Both the position numbers and the translations under genes were made by a program. A stretch of DNA of 50,052 nt from Petrotoga olearia DSM 13574 (GTDB taxonomy: Bacteria > Thermotogota > Thermotogae > Petrotogales > Petrotogaceae). The notes beneath the pieces were generated by a model that was not told the origin of the DNA, ran no database searches, and worked only from the letters and a program-made list of their open reading frames with translations. Of the stretch, positions 30,764 through 40,162 are shown piece by piece (the first letter of the stretch is position 1; every line of letters starts with the position of its first letter). The stretch lies in the NCBI RefSeq assembly GCF_002895525.1, contig NZ_AZRL01000017.1:1-50052 (forward strand), given 5' to 3'.

Positions 30764-30945
30764 AGCTCCTTTCGGACAGTTTGCGGGGCAAAGGGGACGC
30801 TAACAAAGATCCTTTTCCTCATGGGTGGGCTGCAGAATGAAGAAGTAAAGATTTTCTTCCTTATGGGTGGGGAGCGGGGGAAGGGCGCTAATGAAGATCC
30901 TTTTCCTCACGGGTGGGCAGCGGGGGAAGGGCGCTAACAAAGACT
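30764..30945 (+). repeat. Array of three dispersed G-rich repeats
   Basis: Three units of about 45-60 nt in tandem. Each has CCTTTTCCTCAYGGGTGGG-like and GGGGGAAGGGCGCTAAY parts and is joined by AAAGATCC. Units at 30859-30890 and 30897-30928 match the plus-strand G4 pattern. Confidence 0.85.
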
Positions 30946-31241
30946 AAGCACAGCTTACATAAAAAGCAAAAAAATTAATTCACAAAAGTAAAAATCTGCA
31001 TTTAAAAAGGGTCACAGGGCGGAGCCCTCCGCCCATTTTAATCCCCATTTAATTAATATTCAGTAAAATTAACTCCACCAAGTGGTCGATTTTTTAAAAG
31101 AATATGCTATAATAAATATCGAAAAACAAACAAATTTCACAATTTCAACTTAAAACAACAATTAAGGCTTAATTTTAAAAGACCACAGGGCTTTTATCAA
31201 AACAGCAACTCACAACACCTAACAGGGGGTTTGACTCGAAG
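30946..31241 (+). promoter_or_regulatory. Leader region of the polysaccharide locus
   Basis: 296 nt without a gene. TATAAT at 31108-31113 with a weak -35 (TCGATT, 16-nt spacer) would give a leader of about 120 nt before the first gene. A small AGGGCGGAGCCCT hairpin lies at about 31015. No JUMPstart element and no known riboswitch recognised. Confidence 0.45.
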
Positions 31242-32522
31242 ATGCGAAAAGCAGCGGTTCACTTATTAGACATAGTGCTCATATTCGTTATGAACGCCTT
31301 CATATTGAACCTACCAATAACCATCTCAACAATCTCATCTCTAATAATATACCTCGGGATATACTCCTTCAGAACATACGACACAGAAACGATGAAAAGT
31401 TACACAGAATCTTTAATAAAAACCACCGTTGGAACTCTTGTGAGTTTCATCGTTATACTAATTATCTACTTCTTCCTCAGTAAGTACTTCAACAGATATT
31501 TTTTCCTTACCAACCTATTGTACACAATAACCCTCTTGCCAATAATACACAAAATAGAATATAATATCTATGAAAAACACATGCCTGTAAAAAACTACCT
31601 CGTAATAGGCAGAAAAGAAGAAATAGGCCACATAATGGAAGAAATTTCAGAAAAATCGCTCAACAAAATAAAGTTCACACAATACATAAACCCAAACCCA
31701 GCAGCACTCGATGAAATAATAAAACAAAACACACAAAAAACATTAACCCAAACAATACACGGCATAGTAATAACAGACCCAGAACTAGAAGAAAGGGTAA
31801 AACCACAAATACAAACCTACAAAGCAGAAGGCTTAGAAATTCAATACTTACCAAACATGGTAGAAAAATACCTAAAACGCATACCAATAGAAGTTGCTCA
31901 AAAATTCAGAGAGTACTACGAGGTGGTGTTTCAAAACGTTCAACCATCTCCATCACAAAAGATAATTGACAAGTTCTTTGGAACATTACTTTTAATACTA
32001 TTCTCTCCATTTATGTTGATAATAAGCTTGGCTATACTAATCGAAGATGGCAAACCCATTATTTACAAACAAAAAAGAATGGGAAAAGACGAACAAATAT
32101 TCATTATCAACAAATTTAGATCCTTGAAAGAAGCAGAAATAGACCCAAACGACCCAAACAAAGATATAGAAAAACGTGTTTTAAAAAGCGGGAAAATAAT
32201 AAGAAAGTTAAGACTTGACGAACTACCCCAATTTTGGAATATAATAAAAGGGAATATGTCGATAGTAGGTCCCAGGCCAGAAATGCTAGAGTTTCATAAC
32301 ATGATGTCAAACCAAATTCCCTTCTACAATTACAGACTCAAACTAAACCCAGGAATAACAGGCTGGGCACAGATACACTACAAACACACATCAACCATTG
32401 AAGACTACATGAAAAAGACAGAATACGATCTGTATTACATAAAAAACAGGAACATATTTCTAGATATTAAAATAATGCTCAAGACTCTTGAAACAATGGT
32501 AGGAATGAGGGGGACAAGGTGA
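31242..32522 (+). CDS. Undecaprenyl-phosphate sugar phosphotransferase (WbaP/WcaJ type)
   Basis: 426 aa polyprenol-phosphate hexose-1-P transferase that starts a glycan repeat unit on the lipid carrier. Four N-terminal membrane helices (about 5-105), a soluble middle domain, and the catalytic bacterial sugar transferase domain from about 245: KIIDKFFGTLLLILFSPFML, YKQKRMGKDEQIFIINKFRS, IRKLRLDELPQFWNIIKGNM and SIVGPRPEM. First gene of the locus; its stop abuts the next ATG. Confidence 0.9.
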   Translation: MRKAAVHLLDIVLIFVMNAFILNLPITISTISSLIIYLGIYSFRTYDTETMKSYTESLIKTTVGTLVSFIVILIIYFFLSKYFNRYFFLTNLLYTITLLPIIHKIEYNIYEKHMPVKNYLVIGRKEEIGHIMEEISEKSLNKIKFTQYINPNPAALDEIIKQNTQKTLTQTIHGIVITDPELEERVKPQIQTYKAEGLEIQYLPNMVEKYLKRIPIEVAQKFREYYEVVFQNVQPSPSQKIIDKFFGTLLLILFSPFMLIISLAILIEDGKPIIYKQKRMGKDEQIFIINKFRSLKEAEIDPNDPNKDIEKRVLKSGKIIRKLRLDELPQFWNIIKGNMSIVGPRPEMLEFHNMMSNQIPFYNYRLKLNPGITGWAQIHYKHTSTIEDYMKKTEYDLYYIKNRNIFLDIKIMLKTLETMVGMRGTR

Positions 32523-33578
32523 ATGATCATCAAAGTATTTATATTAATACTTCTAATGATGCCGATTGTTTTAGTAGGGAGTAGTATTTTACACATCTTA
32601 TTTAAGAAAAATGGACAAATTGTTGTGCATACAAAAGAAAATGAATTAAAATTTGTGAGTGTTCTAGTGCCTGCTTTTAACGAAGAAAGTAATATTGCTA
32701 ATAAAATAAATAATTTATTATCTTTAGATTATCCAAAAAATAAATTAGAAATAATCATAGGATCAGATGGTTCAACTGATAATACAGTTGCAATTTGCCA
32801 GAGATTCGCAAGTAAATTTGATAACGTAATCTTTCTTGAAGAAAAAAGAGGGGGAAAGGCAGATATAATCAATAAATTAGTAACTAAAGCCAAAGGCGAA
32901 TATGTACTTATTACAGATGCAGACACATTAATAATGAATAAAGATGCTCTAAAAATTGCTCAGTCTCTAAATAAAGATTTTGTTAGTGCTAAACTATCTT
33001 ACCCAAAAAATAGTTATTGGAGTCTAGACTATGCTATTAGGTCTTTTGAAAGCAAGTTTAATAGGCTTTTAACTTCGAATGGTGCCTTCATGTTTTTAAA
33101 AAAAGAATTTTTTGAACCACTTCCCAAATACATTATAGCTGATGACCTTTTTATTCCTTTAACAGTGCTTATAAAAAAAGGGAAAACCGTTCTTTGTGAC
33201 CAAATATATTGTTCCACAGAAGATGAATCGCTCACTTTCCCAAAATATTTTAACAAAAGAGTCCGTGTAATAAGAGGAGGTTTACAAACATCTTTTTTGT
33301 TGTTCGGAAAACTTTTAATAAATAACTTTTTATCAACTATTTTTTTGTTATCTCATAAAATTTTAAGATGGTTTTTTTTGCTTCTTTTATTCCTTAATAT
33401 ATTCATTTTTTTCGGGTTGAAATATTTTTTACTTTCACTATTATTTATTTTTTTGCTTCTGATATTCAAAAAAACGAGGTATTTTCTAATCGATATGATA
33501 ATTCCATTTTTTTTAATTATAGACATAGCGAAATTAAAGAAGAGAGATTATACCGGTTGGGATACAGAAAGACATTAA
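32523..33578 (+). CDS. Family 2 glycosyltransferase
   Basis: 351 aa membrane GT2. SVLVPAFNEESNIANKINNL, GSDGSTDNT, KADIINK and ITDADTLI (DxD metal site) give the GT-A domain (about 40-200). Membrane helices lie at 1-20 and in the last 90 residues. Adds a sugar at the inner membrane face; donor unknown. Coupled to the sugar transferase by abutting stop/start. Confidence 0.88.
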   Translation: MIIKVFILILLMMPIVLVGSSILHILFKKNGQIVVHTKENELKFVSVLVPAFNEESNIANKINNLLSLDYPKNKLEIIIGSDGSTDNTVAICQRFASKFDNVIFLEEKRGGKADIINKLVTKAKGEYVLITDADTLIMNKDALKIAQSLNKDFVSAKLSYPKNSYWSLDYAIRSFESKFNRLLTSNGAFMFLKKEFFEPLPKYIIADDLFIPLTVLIKKGKTVLCDQIYCSTEDESLTFPKYFNKRVRVIRGGLQTSFLLFGKLLINNFLSTIFLLSHKILRWFFLLLLFLNIFIFFGLKYFLLSLLFIFLLLIFKKTRYFLIDMIIPFFLIIDIAKLKKRDYTGWDTERH

Positions 33579-33606
33579 ATAATTAAATATAGTTAGGGGA
33601 GAAAAA

Positions 33607-34647
33607 ATGATTTTAGGGTTTTTATATTCTTTACAACATCTTATATCTATACTCGTTTATAATAAAAAATTTAAATTTTTTTTCATAGTTTCTTCTGTTA
33701 CTATCTTTATAGTAATATATTGCCTAAAACCTGATACATACGACATACCATCCTACGTTGCTGCAGTAGATTCTCCTTACTTTGAACCGTTATTCTCCTT
33801 TTTAATAATACTATTAAGGCCATTTTTTAACAATCGAAACGTAATCCTTGCCATTCAATTTTTGATAGGAGTATTAACGTATCTAAGCATTAAACTATAT
33901 ATTAAAAATTCTAAAAACAAGGTAGATAAATGTATATCATTGATTTTTGCTTTTTTTTCTACCGCCTTTACTTTAGGAGTTAATAATGGGCTAAGACAAT
34001 ACTTGGCGAGTTTAATCGTTTTTATTGCTATTTGGTTTTTTTTGAATAATAAGATAATTTATTCTTTAATTATTTTTGCCTTTGCCCCTTTTATTCATTT
34101 GAGTTCTTCAATGTTTTATTTTCTTATTATTTTTATAATTTACTTCGCAAAAAAGAAATATTTTTTTGAAAAAGAAGAACCTTCTTCTAGATTAGAACTC
34201 AGTCTTAATATTAATTTAGTAAGGTTGTTATTTCTAACTATTAGTATAGTTCTTATAATATTACTTCCGATTATAATTAGTTATACTCCTTATGCTAGGT
34301 ATCTTAATTTTAATATTACAGAGGGTAGAGTGGATTTTACAATAAAGTATTTACCTATATTATTGATATTTTTGCTAAGTGAGTACTATTTTGGAAAGAT
34401 AAAAAAAGAAGATTACATTTTTTCTCAATTAAGGATTGTTAGAGCATTCTTTATAATTTTTATGTTTACGTTCATTTTTTTCAATTCTTTGAATGAAATG
34501 GCTTCTAGAATTTTGAGCTTTTATTTTACATTGGAAATGTTTATATTATCTTTATCTTATGTAAAAGGCTATAGAAAAGGTGCTCTAATTATAAACTTAA
34601 GTTATGCTTTTGCTATAAATGCAATAAATGTTATTGGTAAAATATGA
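33607..34647 (+). CDS. EpsG-like membrane protein, putative polysaccharide polymerase
   Basis: 346 aa with about ten transmembrane segments. Features of EpsG/Wzy-type proteins: a DTYDIPSYVAAVDSPYFEPL segment in the first loop, FTLGVNNGLRQYLAS (the RQ motif), and FIHLSSSMFY. Would polymerise repeat units outside the membrane. ATG with TAGGGGAG upstream. Confidence 0.8.
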   Translation: MILGFLYSLQHLISILVYNKKFKFFFIVSSVTIFIVIYCLKPDTYDIPSYVAAVDSPYFEPLFSFLIILLRPFFNNRNVILAIQFLIGVLTYLSIKLYIKNSKNKVDKCISLIFAFFSTAFTLGVNNGLRQYLASLIVFIAIWFFLNNKIIYSLIIFAFAPFIHLSSSMFYFLIIFIIYFAKKKYFFEKEEPSSRLELSLNINLVRLLFLTISIVLIILLPIIISYTPYARYLNFNITEGRVDFTIKYLPILLIFLLSEYYFGKIKKEDYIFSQLRIVRAFFIIFMFTFIFFNSLNEMASRILSFYFTLEMFILSLSYVKGYRKGALIINLSYAFAINAINVIGKI

Positions 34648-34672
34648 ATTAGATAAAGAAAGGAAGAAAAAT

Positions 34673-35950
34673 TTGAAACAAAAAAAGCTCGTCTTAATTT
34701 CTGGGATAATTGGCCCAATGAAGTCAAGTAATCAATCATTTATGAATACAGCAAAAGGATACTTAGACAATGGCTTTAAAGTATATCATTTTGCATTTTA
34801 CAGCAAAAAAAATCAAAAATATGAATTATCTGCATTGTTAAAATATGAAAATTACAAATTCTTCGGTATACCAAATTTTCTGTCATATTTTGTGAATGGC
34901 CGAAGAAAAAAAAAGAATCATAAAAAGAATCATAATTTTTGGCAACTTCCAAATCCAAATGAAATATTAAAACCCCATTCAGAACTAACTAAAAGTCAGT
35001 TTATTTTTAAATTATTTTATGATATTTCTGAAAGTTTAAGACAAGTAATAATCACTCCATTCTTAAAACCTGATATTATTTATGCTTATGAAATATATGC
35101 CGCAATGCCGGGATACGTGATATCTAAAATCTTAAATAAACCTTTTGTTAAAAGATTTCAGGGAACTTTTATTGATAAAGATAATATAGATTCAAAAACT
35201 ACTTTATTCCATAAAAAGGCCTACGAAAAAGATTGTACTTTGAACATTATGGCAAATGACGGAACAAAAGGAGATGTGGTATTAAAAAAATTAGGTTTTA
35301 AAGATGATAAGATACTATTCTTATTAAACGGTTTAGATGAAAGAATCACCAAACCAGCTGAAAAGATTAAAATTCAAGAATTAAAAGGCAAATTAAATTT
35401 AGAAGATAAAGACTTAGTTCTTGGGATATTTAACAGATTTTATCCATTCAAAAGAATAGACAGGGCAGTTCAACTTATAAAGGAATTAAAAAAGGATATT
35501 AAAAATCCCCATCTTCTTATTGGAGGCATGAGTGGTCCGATGGAAATCCCTATAAAAAAATTTGTAAAAGATTATAAACTCGAAAATTACGTTACATTCT
35601 TAGGTCAAGTTAAATATGACGACATGCTTGCTTATTATCATATTTGTGATGTGATTTTAATATTAAATGATTATGCGAATACTGGGAATCAGTTACTTGA
35701 AGCTGCTTATTTAGGTAAGCAAACTATAGCTACTGATGATGGAAGCAATTCAAAAGTTTTGAAATATGATAATATACACTATGTCAAGCCACATAATTTC
35801 TTAGAAGAATCTTTAAAAGCTGCTTTAGAAATATATAAAAATAAAGACAGAGTAAAAGAAAAAATAAATGAAGATATATTGACTTGGGAAGAAAGAATGA
35901 AAATAGAGATAAATAAAATAGATGAAATTATAGCAAAGTGGGACAAATAA
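34673..35950 (+). CDS. Family 4 glycosyltransferase
   Basis: 425 aa from TTG at 34673, chosen because AAAGGAAG lies just upstream; an in-frame ATG at 34628 would overlap the previous gene and has no ribosome site. GT-B fold: N-terminal Rossmann LVLISGIIGPMKSSNQSFMN, C-terminal domain with LVLGIFNRFYPFKRIDRAVQ, LLIGGMSGP and TGNQLLEAAYLGKQTIATDD (nucleotide-sugar site). Confidence 0.85.
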   Translation: MKQKKLVLISGIIGPMKSSNQSFMNTAKGYLDNGFKVYHFAFYSKKNQKYELSALLKYENYKFFGIPNFLSYFVNGRRKKKNHKKNHNFWQLPNPNEILKPHSELTKSQFIFKLFYDISESLRQVIITPFLKPDIIYAYEIYAAMPGYVISKILNKPFVKRFQGTFIDKDNIDSKTTLFHKKAYEKDCTLNIMANDGTKGDVVLKKLGFKDDKILFLLNGLDERITKPAEKIKIQELKGKLNLEDKDLVLGIFNRFYPFKRIDRAVQLIKELKKDIKNPHLLIGGMSGPMEIPIKKFVKDYKLENYVTFLGQVKYDDMLAYYHICDVILILNDYANTGNQLLEAAYLGKQTIATDDGSNSKVLKYDNIHYVKPHNFLEESLKAALEIYKNKDRVKEKINEDILTWEERMKIEINKIDEIIAKWDK

Positions 35951-35974
35951 TTTCACAAAAATGGAGGAACTATC

Positions 35975-37036
35975 ATGAAACTAATCAGTTTAATAGGAGC
36001 TCGTCCGCAGATAATCAAAGAAGCGATTCTAAATAAAGAATTTGAGAAAAAAGGGATAAAAGAAATCTTAGTTCATTCTGGCCAGCATTACGACTTCAAT
36101 ATGTCAGATGTGTTCTTTAAAGTTTTAAACATAAGAAAAGCTGATTACAATTTAGGAGTAGGTTCGGCAACGCATGCCCAAATGACAGCCAAAACGATGA
36201 TAGAATTTGAAAAGGTTGTATTAAAAGAACATCCTGATATTATATTATTATATGGAGATACGAATACTACATTAGCGGGAGCAATAGTTGGAGCAAAATT
36301 AAAGATTCCTGTTGCACACGTGGAAGCAGGGATAAGGCAAGAACCAAAAGACATGCCTGAAGAGATAAATAGAGTATTAACGGATCGTATATCAAAATAC
36401 CTATTTTGTCCTTCTGAACTAGCTGTAAACAACTTAAAAAAAGAAGGTATTACTGAGGGAGTGTATTTCACAGGAGACATAATGTACGATCTCTTTTTAA
36501 AAATGAAACCGTATTTCAAAGAAGATATTATAGACGAATTTAATTTAGAAGAAAATAAATACATAGTCACTACGATTCATAGGGATTTTAATACAGATAG
36601 TAAAGAAAAACTAGAGAATATATTGAAAGAGTTAGACAAAATATCAAAAGAAATAAAGATTGTTTTTCCCATACATCCGAGAACCAAAAAGAGAATAGAT
36701 GAATTCAATCTTAACAAATACACAAAAGATATTCTACTGATAGAACCTCTTGATTATTTAAGTATGATGGGATTGGTACAAAAAAGCCTCCTTGTAATAA
36801 CAGACAGTGGAGGGTTGCAAAAAGAAACATACTTTGCAGGGAAAAGAGCGATAGTTGTTATGCCAGACACAGGTTGGAGAGAGTTAACACAAGCAGGTTG
36901 GAATATACTAAGTGGAACTGATGAAATCAAAAATAAGATGGATTATATAATGAACAACAAAATAGCTTCAAATGTAGAAAACATATACGGAGAAGGAAAA
37001 GCAGGGGAAAAGATAGTAAAATTACTAAACATTTGA
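35975..37036 (+). CDS. wecB: UDP-GlcNAc 2-epimerase, non-hydrolysing
   Basis: 353 aa. Converts UDP-GlcNAc to UDP-ManNAc. GARPQIIKEA, VHSGQHYD, YGDTNTTLAGA, HVEAGIRQ, MPEEINRVLTDRIS and TDSGGLQKETYFAGK are the conserved family segments. ATG with TGGAGG upstream. A distinct, hydrolysing-type homologue is at 41900. Confidence 0.92.
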   Translation: MKLISLIGARPQIIKEAILNKEFEKKGIKEILVHSGQHYDFNMSDVFFKVLNIRKADYNLGVGSATHAQMTAKTMIEFEKVVLKEHPDIILLYGDTNTTLAGAIVGAKLKIPVAHVEAGIRQEPKDMPEEINRVLTDRISKYLFCPSELAVNNLKKEGITEGVYFTGDIMYDLFLKMKPYFKEDIIDEFNLEENKYIVTTIHRDFNTDSKEKLENILKELDKISKEIKIVFPIHPRTKKRIDEFNLNKYTKDILLIEPLDYLSMMGLVQKSLLVITDSGGLQKETYFAGKRAIVVMPDTGWRELTQAGWNILSGTDEIKNKMDYIMNNKIASNVENIYGEGKAGEKIVKLLNI

Positions 37037-37061
37037 CAAATACCAAAATAATTGCTATAAT
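37033..37061 (+). promoter_or_regulatory. Consensus promoter inside the locus
   Basis: TTGACA (37033-37038, overlapping the wecB stop), 17-nt spacer, TATAAT (37056-37061). Initiation expected near 37068. Confidence 0.85.
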
Positions 37062-37072
37062 CATTTTACATT

Positions 37073-37087
37073 GTTCAAAAATTGAAC
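37073..37087. promoter_or_regulatory. Palindrome GTTCAA-AAA-TTGAAC, candidate operator
   Basis: Perfect 6-bp arms, 3-nt centre, located 5-20 nt after the predicted transcription start and before the regulator's ribosome site. Fits autoregulation by the winged-helix protein downstream. Confidence 0.6.
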
Positions 37088-37103
37088 GAAGGTGTTGAAT
37101 ATT

Positions 37104-37607
37104 ATGCAAGATAATGAGATACTTATTTTAGAAGAATTAGAAAAGAATTCTAATATAACTCAAAGAGACCTTTCAGAAAAAACAGGGTTATCCTTGGGAA
37201 TGGTGAACATACTTTTAAAAAAATTTATCAAAAAAGGGTTTGTTAAATTAGAAAGGTTGAACAACAAGAGCTTCAGGTACATACTAACCCCAGAAGGATT
37301 CAAAGAAAAGAGTAAAAAGACAATCGAATATATGAAGATATACTATAGAAGGACGTTGTTGATAAAACAAAACATAGAAAGAATAATGCAAACATATGGG
37401 AGAAATAGAACTTACGTTCTATTTGGGAAAGATAAAGAGATGAAGGAAATAATAGAAGGGATATTGAAAGAGTTGAGGGTTAAATACATAACAGAAAACG
37501 AAGTTGAAAAAATAGAAAGTACAAACGTTGTACTATACTGGAATGTTGAGGATGGAGAGAAACTTGAAGGGTTAAAGTGTGAGTTTTTGATGGGGAGAAT
37601 ATTATAG
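37104..37607 (+). CDS. MarR-like winged-helix regulator of the polysaccharide locus
   Basis: 167 aa from ATG at 37104, with AAGGTG 9 nt upstream; an in-frame GTG at 37092 is less likely. ILEELEKNSNITQRDLSEKT then GLSLGMVNILLKKFIKKGFV is a clear winged helix, followed by an EPS-associated MarR-type dimer helix (SKKTIEYMKIYYRRTLLIKQ). The C-terminal 70 residues (RTYVLFGKDKEMKEIIEGIL) form an extra small domain. Own promoter and nearby palindrome suggest self-control. Confidence 0.8.
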   Translation: MQDNEILILEELEKNSNITQRDLSEKTGLSLGMVNILLKKFIKKGFVKLERLNNKSFRYILTPEGFKEKSKKTIEYMKIYYRRTLLIKQNIERIMQTYGRNRTYVLFGKDKEMKEIIEGILKELRVKYITENEVEKIESTNVVLYWNVEDGEKLEGLKCEFLMGRIL

Positions 37608-37687
37608 TAATTATTTCCCAGCAAAACACTGAGAAAAAAAGTAAAAGATAATTCTTTAAATATTTTATAGAAATTTTGGTGAATATA

Positions 37688-39172
37688 ATGGCAAATGCAC
37701 TTGAAAAATTACTAGAAATAGAAAAAGATGAAAAGATACTTGAGTATAGATTCACTTTTGATGACTTCCTAATATGGCCCGTCATTAGATGGACATTGTT
37801 TTCACAAGCTATTAACGACTACGAAGAGCAGATAGTAAAGTCAACTCCGAAGATTTCTCAATTATTAAAATATGCCGTTAACGTTTTTATGAAATACCCT
37901 TATTTTGTAAAGAATACTGATATAATGTCGTTTGGTACAACAGTTTCAAATGTTTTAAATGATAAGCAATATTTCAATCGAATTCATGATTATTACAATT
38001 TTGTATTTCCTGAAAACACCATCTTTTTTGAACTACCTTACAATTTTGTATATAGAAAACCTCGTGCTTTTAAAAATACCTATTATCATGACTATATAAG
38101 AATTATGCCAATATTAATGTCCAAATTAAATAAAAATATAGGCCTAGAACAAATGAGAACAATCAATACTTTTGTTGATTATCTAAAAACTAATTTTGAT
38201 AAGCAAGTTGAAAATTCATTCTACGAAAATATAAAGACCCAACTAATTAAAGAGGAAAAAAGGTTAAAATATAGAAAAAGGTATTTTCTAAAATTGCTGG
38301 ACAAAATTAAACCGAAGGTATTATTTTTAAATTGTGCTCATTATGGAGGAGAAAGTTACATAATTAAATGGGCTAAAGAAAGGGGAATAATAACTGCCGA
38401 ATTTCAACATGGCGTTGTTTCAAAGATGCATCCAGCTTATAATTATGGAGATGGAATATTGAATTCTGAGGAGTACAGGAAGTACACACCAGATTATTTC
38501 TTGACTTATGGAGAATATTGGAACAAGCAGATAAAAATACCTGGCAATACTTACGTTGTAGGTAATCCTCATTTTCATGAGAGCATAAAAAGATATAAAG
38601 ACATTAAAGAAGAAAAAAATACAATTTTGATAGTTTCTCAATGGACTTTGACTAAAGAATTTGTTGAAATAGCCAAATATTTAGCCAGCAAATTCAAAGA
38701 CAAAAAGATAGTTTTCAAAATGCATCCTGGAGAAATGAAAAATTATAATCTGATAAAACTTCTAGAAGCATTTAGAAATATTGAAATTCAAAAAGATGGC
38801 GATATTTACGAACTATTAGCAAAATACGAAAGCATAGTTGCGTGTTACTCTACGACAGTATTTGAAGCTTTGGCATTTAACAAAAGAATATACATAATGG
38901 ATAACAGTTATTCCAAAAATTATATACCAAGAGAAATTGGAATAAGATTCAAAAATTTTCCTGAGCTGAAGGATTTAATAAAAAATAAGGTTAAAAATGA
39001 AAATGAACAAGATATTGAATATTATTTCAATAGTAATTGGAAAGCAAATTATAAGAAGTTTATAGAGCAAGAAATAGGTATTACTATCAATAATAAAAAT
39101 GAAAAAATCTTTTTTAAAATTAGTCAACAGAAACAAAAAGATAGTAAATATTTTGAACAAACGGAGGATTGA
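37688..39172 (+). CDS. Putative surface-glycan transferase, GT-B-like
   Basis: 494 aa from ATG at 37688 (GGTGA 5 nt upstream). The first half has no clear domain. The second half resembles CDP-glycerol transferase/capsule-type GT-B proteins: EFQHGVVSKMHPAYNYGDG, YVVGNPHFHE, ILIVSQWTL, KMHPGE, and SIVACYSTTVFEALAFNK (nucleotide-sugar pocket). By position before the nonulosonate genes it could be the transferase that attaches that sugar, but this is inference. It ends 4 nt before legB. Confidence 0.6.
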   Translation: MANALEKLLEIEKDEKILEYRFTFDDFLIWPVIRWTLFSQAINDYEEQIVKSTPKISQLLKYAVNVFMKYPYFVKNTDIMSFGTTVSNVLNDKQYFNRIHDYYNFVFPENTIFFELPYNFVYRKPRAFKNTYYHDYIRIMPILMSKLNKNIGLEQMRTINTFVDYLKTNFDKQVENSFYENIKTQLIKEEKRLKYRKRYFLKLLDKIKPKVLFLNCAHYGGESYIIKWAKERGIITAEFQHGVVSKMHPAYNYGDGILNSEEYRKYTPDYFLTYGEYWNKQIKIPGNTYVVGNPHFHESIKRYKDIKEEKNTILIVSQWTLTKEFVEIAKYLASKFKDKKIVFKMHPGEMKNYNLIKLLEAFRNIEIQKDGDIYELLAKYESIVACYSTTVFEALAFNKRIYIMDNSYSKNYIPREIGIRFKNFPELKDLIKNKVKNENEQDIEYYFNSNWKANYKKFIEQEIGITINNKNEKIFFKISQQKQKDSKYFEQTED

Positions 39173-39176
39173 ATTA

Positions 39177-40148
39177 ATGAAAGTATTAGTTACAGGATCA
39201 GAAGGATTTATTGGCTCACACTTAACCGAACTCTTAGTTGAAAAAGGCTTTGAGGTTAAAGGATTTGTGCGGTATAATTTTAAAAATGATTGGGGCTGGC
39301 TCGAAAATTCAAAATATAAAAATGAGATAGAAATTTACACTGGAGACATAAGGGATTATGATTCTGTGTATGATGCTATGAAAGACGTTGATGTTGTATT
39401 TCATTTAGCTGCTTTAATAGGAATCCCTTATTCGTACATCTCTCCTCTTGCATATATAAAAACAAACACAGAAGGAACATACAATGTATTGGAAGCGGGT
39501 AAAAAATTGAATATAGAAAGAATCATTCATACATCAACGAGTGAAATATACGGGACTGCACAATATGTACCGATAGATGAAAAACATCCATACAATCCAC
39601 AATCTCCATATGCAGCGAGTAAAGCCGGAGCAGACCATTTGGCATTATCTTACTATAGATCCTTCGGAACCCCTGTTACTATTATAAGACCATTCAACAC
39701 ATTTGGTCCCAGACAGTCCGCTAGAGCGGTTATTCCAACGATAATAAGTCAAATTTCGGCAGGGAAGGAACGAATAAAACTTGGTAATTTAACCCCTACA
39801 AGAGATTTAAATTATGTGAAAGACATAGCAAATGGGTTTATAACTGTTGGTTTGCATGAAAAAACAATAGGAGATGTGTACAACCTTGGCACGGGGGAAG
39901 AAATATCAATAGGAAATTTAGCCCAAAAGATCATTGAATTAATTGGAAAAAACGTTGAAATAATCGAAGATACCCAAAGAGTAAGACCAGAAAAGTCTGA
40001 AGTTGAAAGGTTATTATCTAACCCAGAAAAAGCAAAAAAAATTGCAGGATGGGAACCAAAATACTCCTTAGAAGAAGGATTGAAAGAAACAATCGAATGG
40101 ATCCAAGAAAATCTACAGTATTACAAAACTGACATATATAATATTTAA
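39177..40148 (+). CDS. legB: NAD-dependent sugar 4,6-dehydratase, LegB type
   Basis: 323 aa from ATG at 39177, set by CGGAGG 9 nt upstream. Extended SDR: VTGSEGFIGSHL (NAD site), STSEIYGTA, and YAASKAGAD with the YxxxK pair; RPFNTFGPRQ is typical of NDP-hexose dehydratases. In legionaminate synthesis LegB makes the 4-keto-6-deoxy form of the nucleotide-linked GlcNAc. Its product is the substrate of the next gene's aminotransferase, which begins about 15 nt downstream. Confidence 0.88.
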   Translation: MKVLVTGSEGFIGSHLTELLVEKGFEVKGFVRYNFKNDWGWLENSKYKNEIEIYTGDIRDYDSVYDAMKDVDVVFHLAALIGIPYSYISPLAYIKTNTEGTYNVLEAGKKLNIERIIHTSTSEIYGTAQYVPIDEKHPYNPQSPYAASKAGADHLALSYYRSFGTPVTIIRPFNTFGPRQSARAVIPTIISQISAGKERIKLGNLTPTRDLNYVKDIANGFITVGLHEKTIGDVYNLGTGEEISIGNLAQKIIELIGKNVEIIEDTQRVRPEKSEVERLLSNPEKAKKIAGWEPKYSLEEGLKETIEWIQENLQYYKTDIYNI

Positions 40149-40162
40149 TAGAGGTGGTTTTT

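Noticed and set aside
24168-31241. Complete BREX system or prophage
   Set aside because: Only a PglX-like gene is present, with no pglZ, brxC or brxL; there are no capsid, terminase, portal or integrase genes.
30946-31241. Riboswitch or JUMPstart element before the polysaccharide locus
   Set aside because: I could not recognise a known riboswitch core or the JUMPstart/ops sequence; only a weak promoter and a small hairpin.
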